Source: Thiohalorhabdus denitrificans
GTDB taxonomy: Bacteria; Pseudomonadota; Gammaproteobacteria; Thiohalorhabdales; Thiohalorhabdaceae
Reading direction: 5' to 3'
Length of the DNA: 64,000 nucleotides
Assembly: GCF_001399755.1 (NCBI RefSeq)
Contig: NZ_LJCP01000007.1
Span: 326,113 to 390,112 of the forward strand
A program made the translations under genes and the position numbers. This document shows, piece after piece, positions 63,888 through 64,000 of the stretch (its first letter is position 1; each line of letters starts with the position of its first letter). The notes below the pieces were generated by a model. That model saw only the letters and a program-made list of their open reading frames with translations. It was not told where the DNA came from and made no database searches.

Positions 63888-64000
63888 CTAAATGGATTTT
63901 TCCACTTTGCCGATGGGCGCCGCGAGCAGATAGATCATGGTGATGAAGGTCTGCTGGTTGCGGTACCCGCGGGCCCGCGCCCGGGCCGCCTGGAAGATGC
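63888..64000 (-). CDS. Transposase C-terminal fragment (5' part outside window)
   Basis: The minus strand from the window edge encodes ARARARGYRNQQTFITMIYL followed by LAAPIGKVEKSI and a stop at 63888. The ARARGYR...FITMIYLL tail resembles the C-terminus of DDE transposases (ISL3-like, tentative). Only about 37 residues are visible; terminal repeats were not identified in the adjacent REP-rich DNA. Confidence 0.5.
   Translation of the reverse strand, partial: IFQAARARARGYRNQQTFITMIYLLAAPIGKVEKSI

Overview
The window is GC-rich chromosomal DNA, densely coded on both strands, with almost no mobile DNA. Gene content points to a chemolithotrophic, sulfur-oxidising, denitrifying gammaproteobacterium: two sulfide:quinone oxidoreductase-type flavoproteins, a DsrE/TusA sulfur-relay pair, a cyanide-insensitive-type bd oxidase, a complete nos operon, respiratory nitrate reductase with two NarK transporters and NarXL, and the UbiT/UbiU/UbiV set for oxygen-independent ubiquinone synthesis. 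The acidic proteins and the close resemblance of SQR to the Acidithiobacillus enzyme suggest a halophilic Thiohalorhabdus- or Thioalkalivibrio-like organism; this is inference and the genus is not established.

Layout. 1-14.4 kb is mixed housekeeping and metabolism: a glycerol-3-phosphate dehydrogenase end, a PerM-type membrane protein with an extra C-terminal domain, several hypotheticals, YheT-type hydrolase, phosphate-type porin, FIST protein, a molybdenum-carrier-like protein plus ROK sugar kinase, MetX, YihY, a periplasmic thioredoxin, DusA and a 2[4Fe-4S] ferredoxin. 14.6-21.1 kb is sulfide module 1: a FisR-like sigma-54 activator diverges from a sigma-54 promoter that drives a c-heme DUF3365 protein, a YbgE-like membrane protein and SQR; cydAB converges on it. 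21.4-26.7 kb holds metE, a ChaC-like protein and thiC with an unusually large TPP riboswitch. 27-41 kb holds nosRZDFYL, ubiT, a lipoate ligase-DUF116 fusion, ubiV, ubiU and yhcC. 41-53.6 kb holds narK-narK-narGHJI and narXL. 53.7-58.2 kb is sulfide module 2: dsrE-tusA-SQR-like-DUF1641 behind a second sigma-54 promoter, divergent from a second FisR-like activator. 58.2-64 kb holds gltX, cysS and a YoaA/DinG helicase among REP-like repeat arrays, ending in a transposase tail.

How it fits together. Both sulfide modules put electrons into the quinone pool under control of activators carrying the cysteine triad of the sulfane-sulfur sensor FisR. Quinol can be oxidised by the sulfide-tolerant bd oxidase in air, or by NarGHI without oxygen; NosRZ is the N2O reductase. 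FNR-type boxes lie in front of nosR/ubiT, narK/yhcC and narXL, linking denitrification to anaerobic quinone synthesis. narK and narG share a 52-nt promoter module with exactly conserved internal spacing. No nitrite or nitric-oxide reductase gene, rRNA, tRNA or CRISPR was seen in this window.
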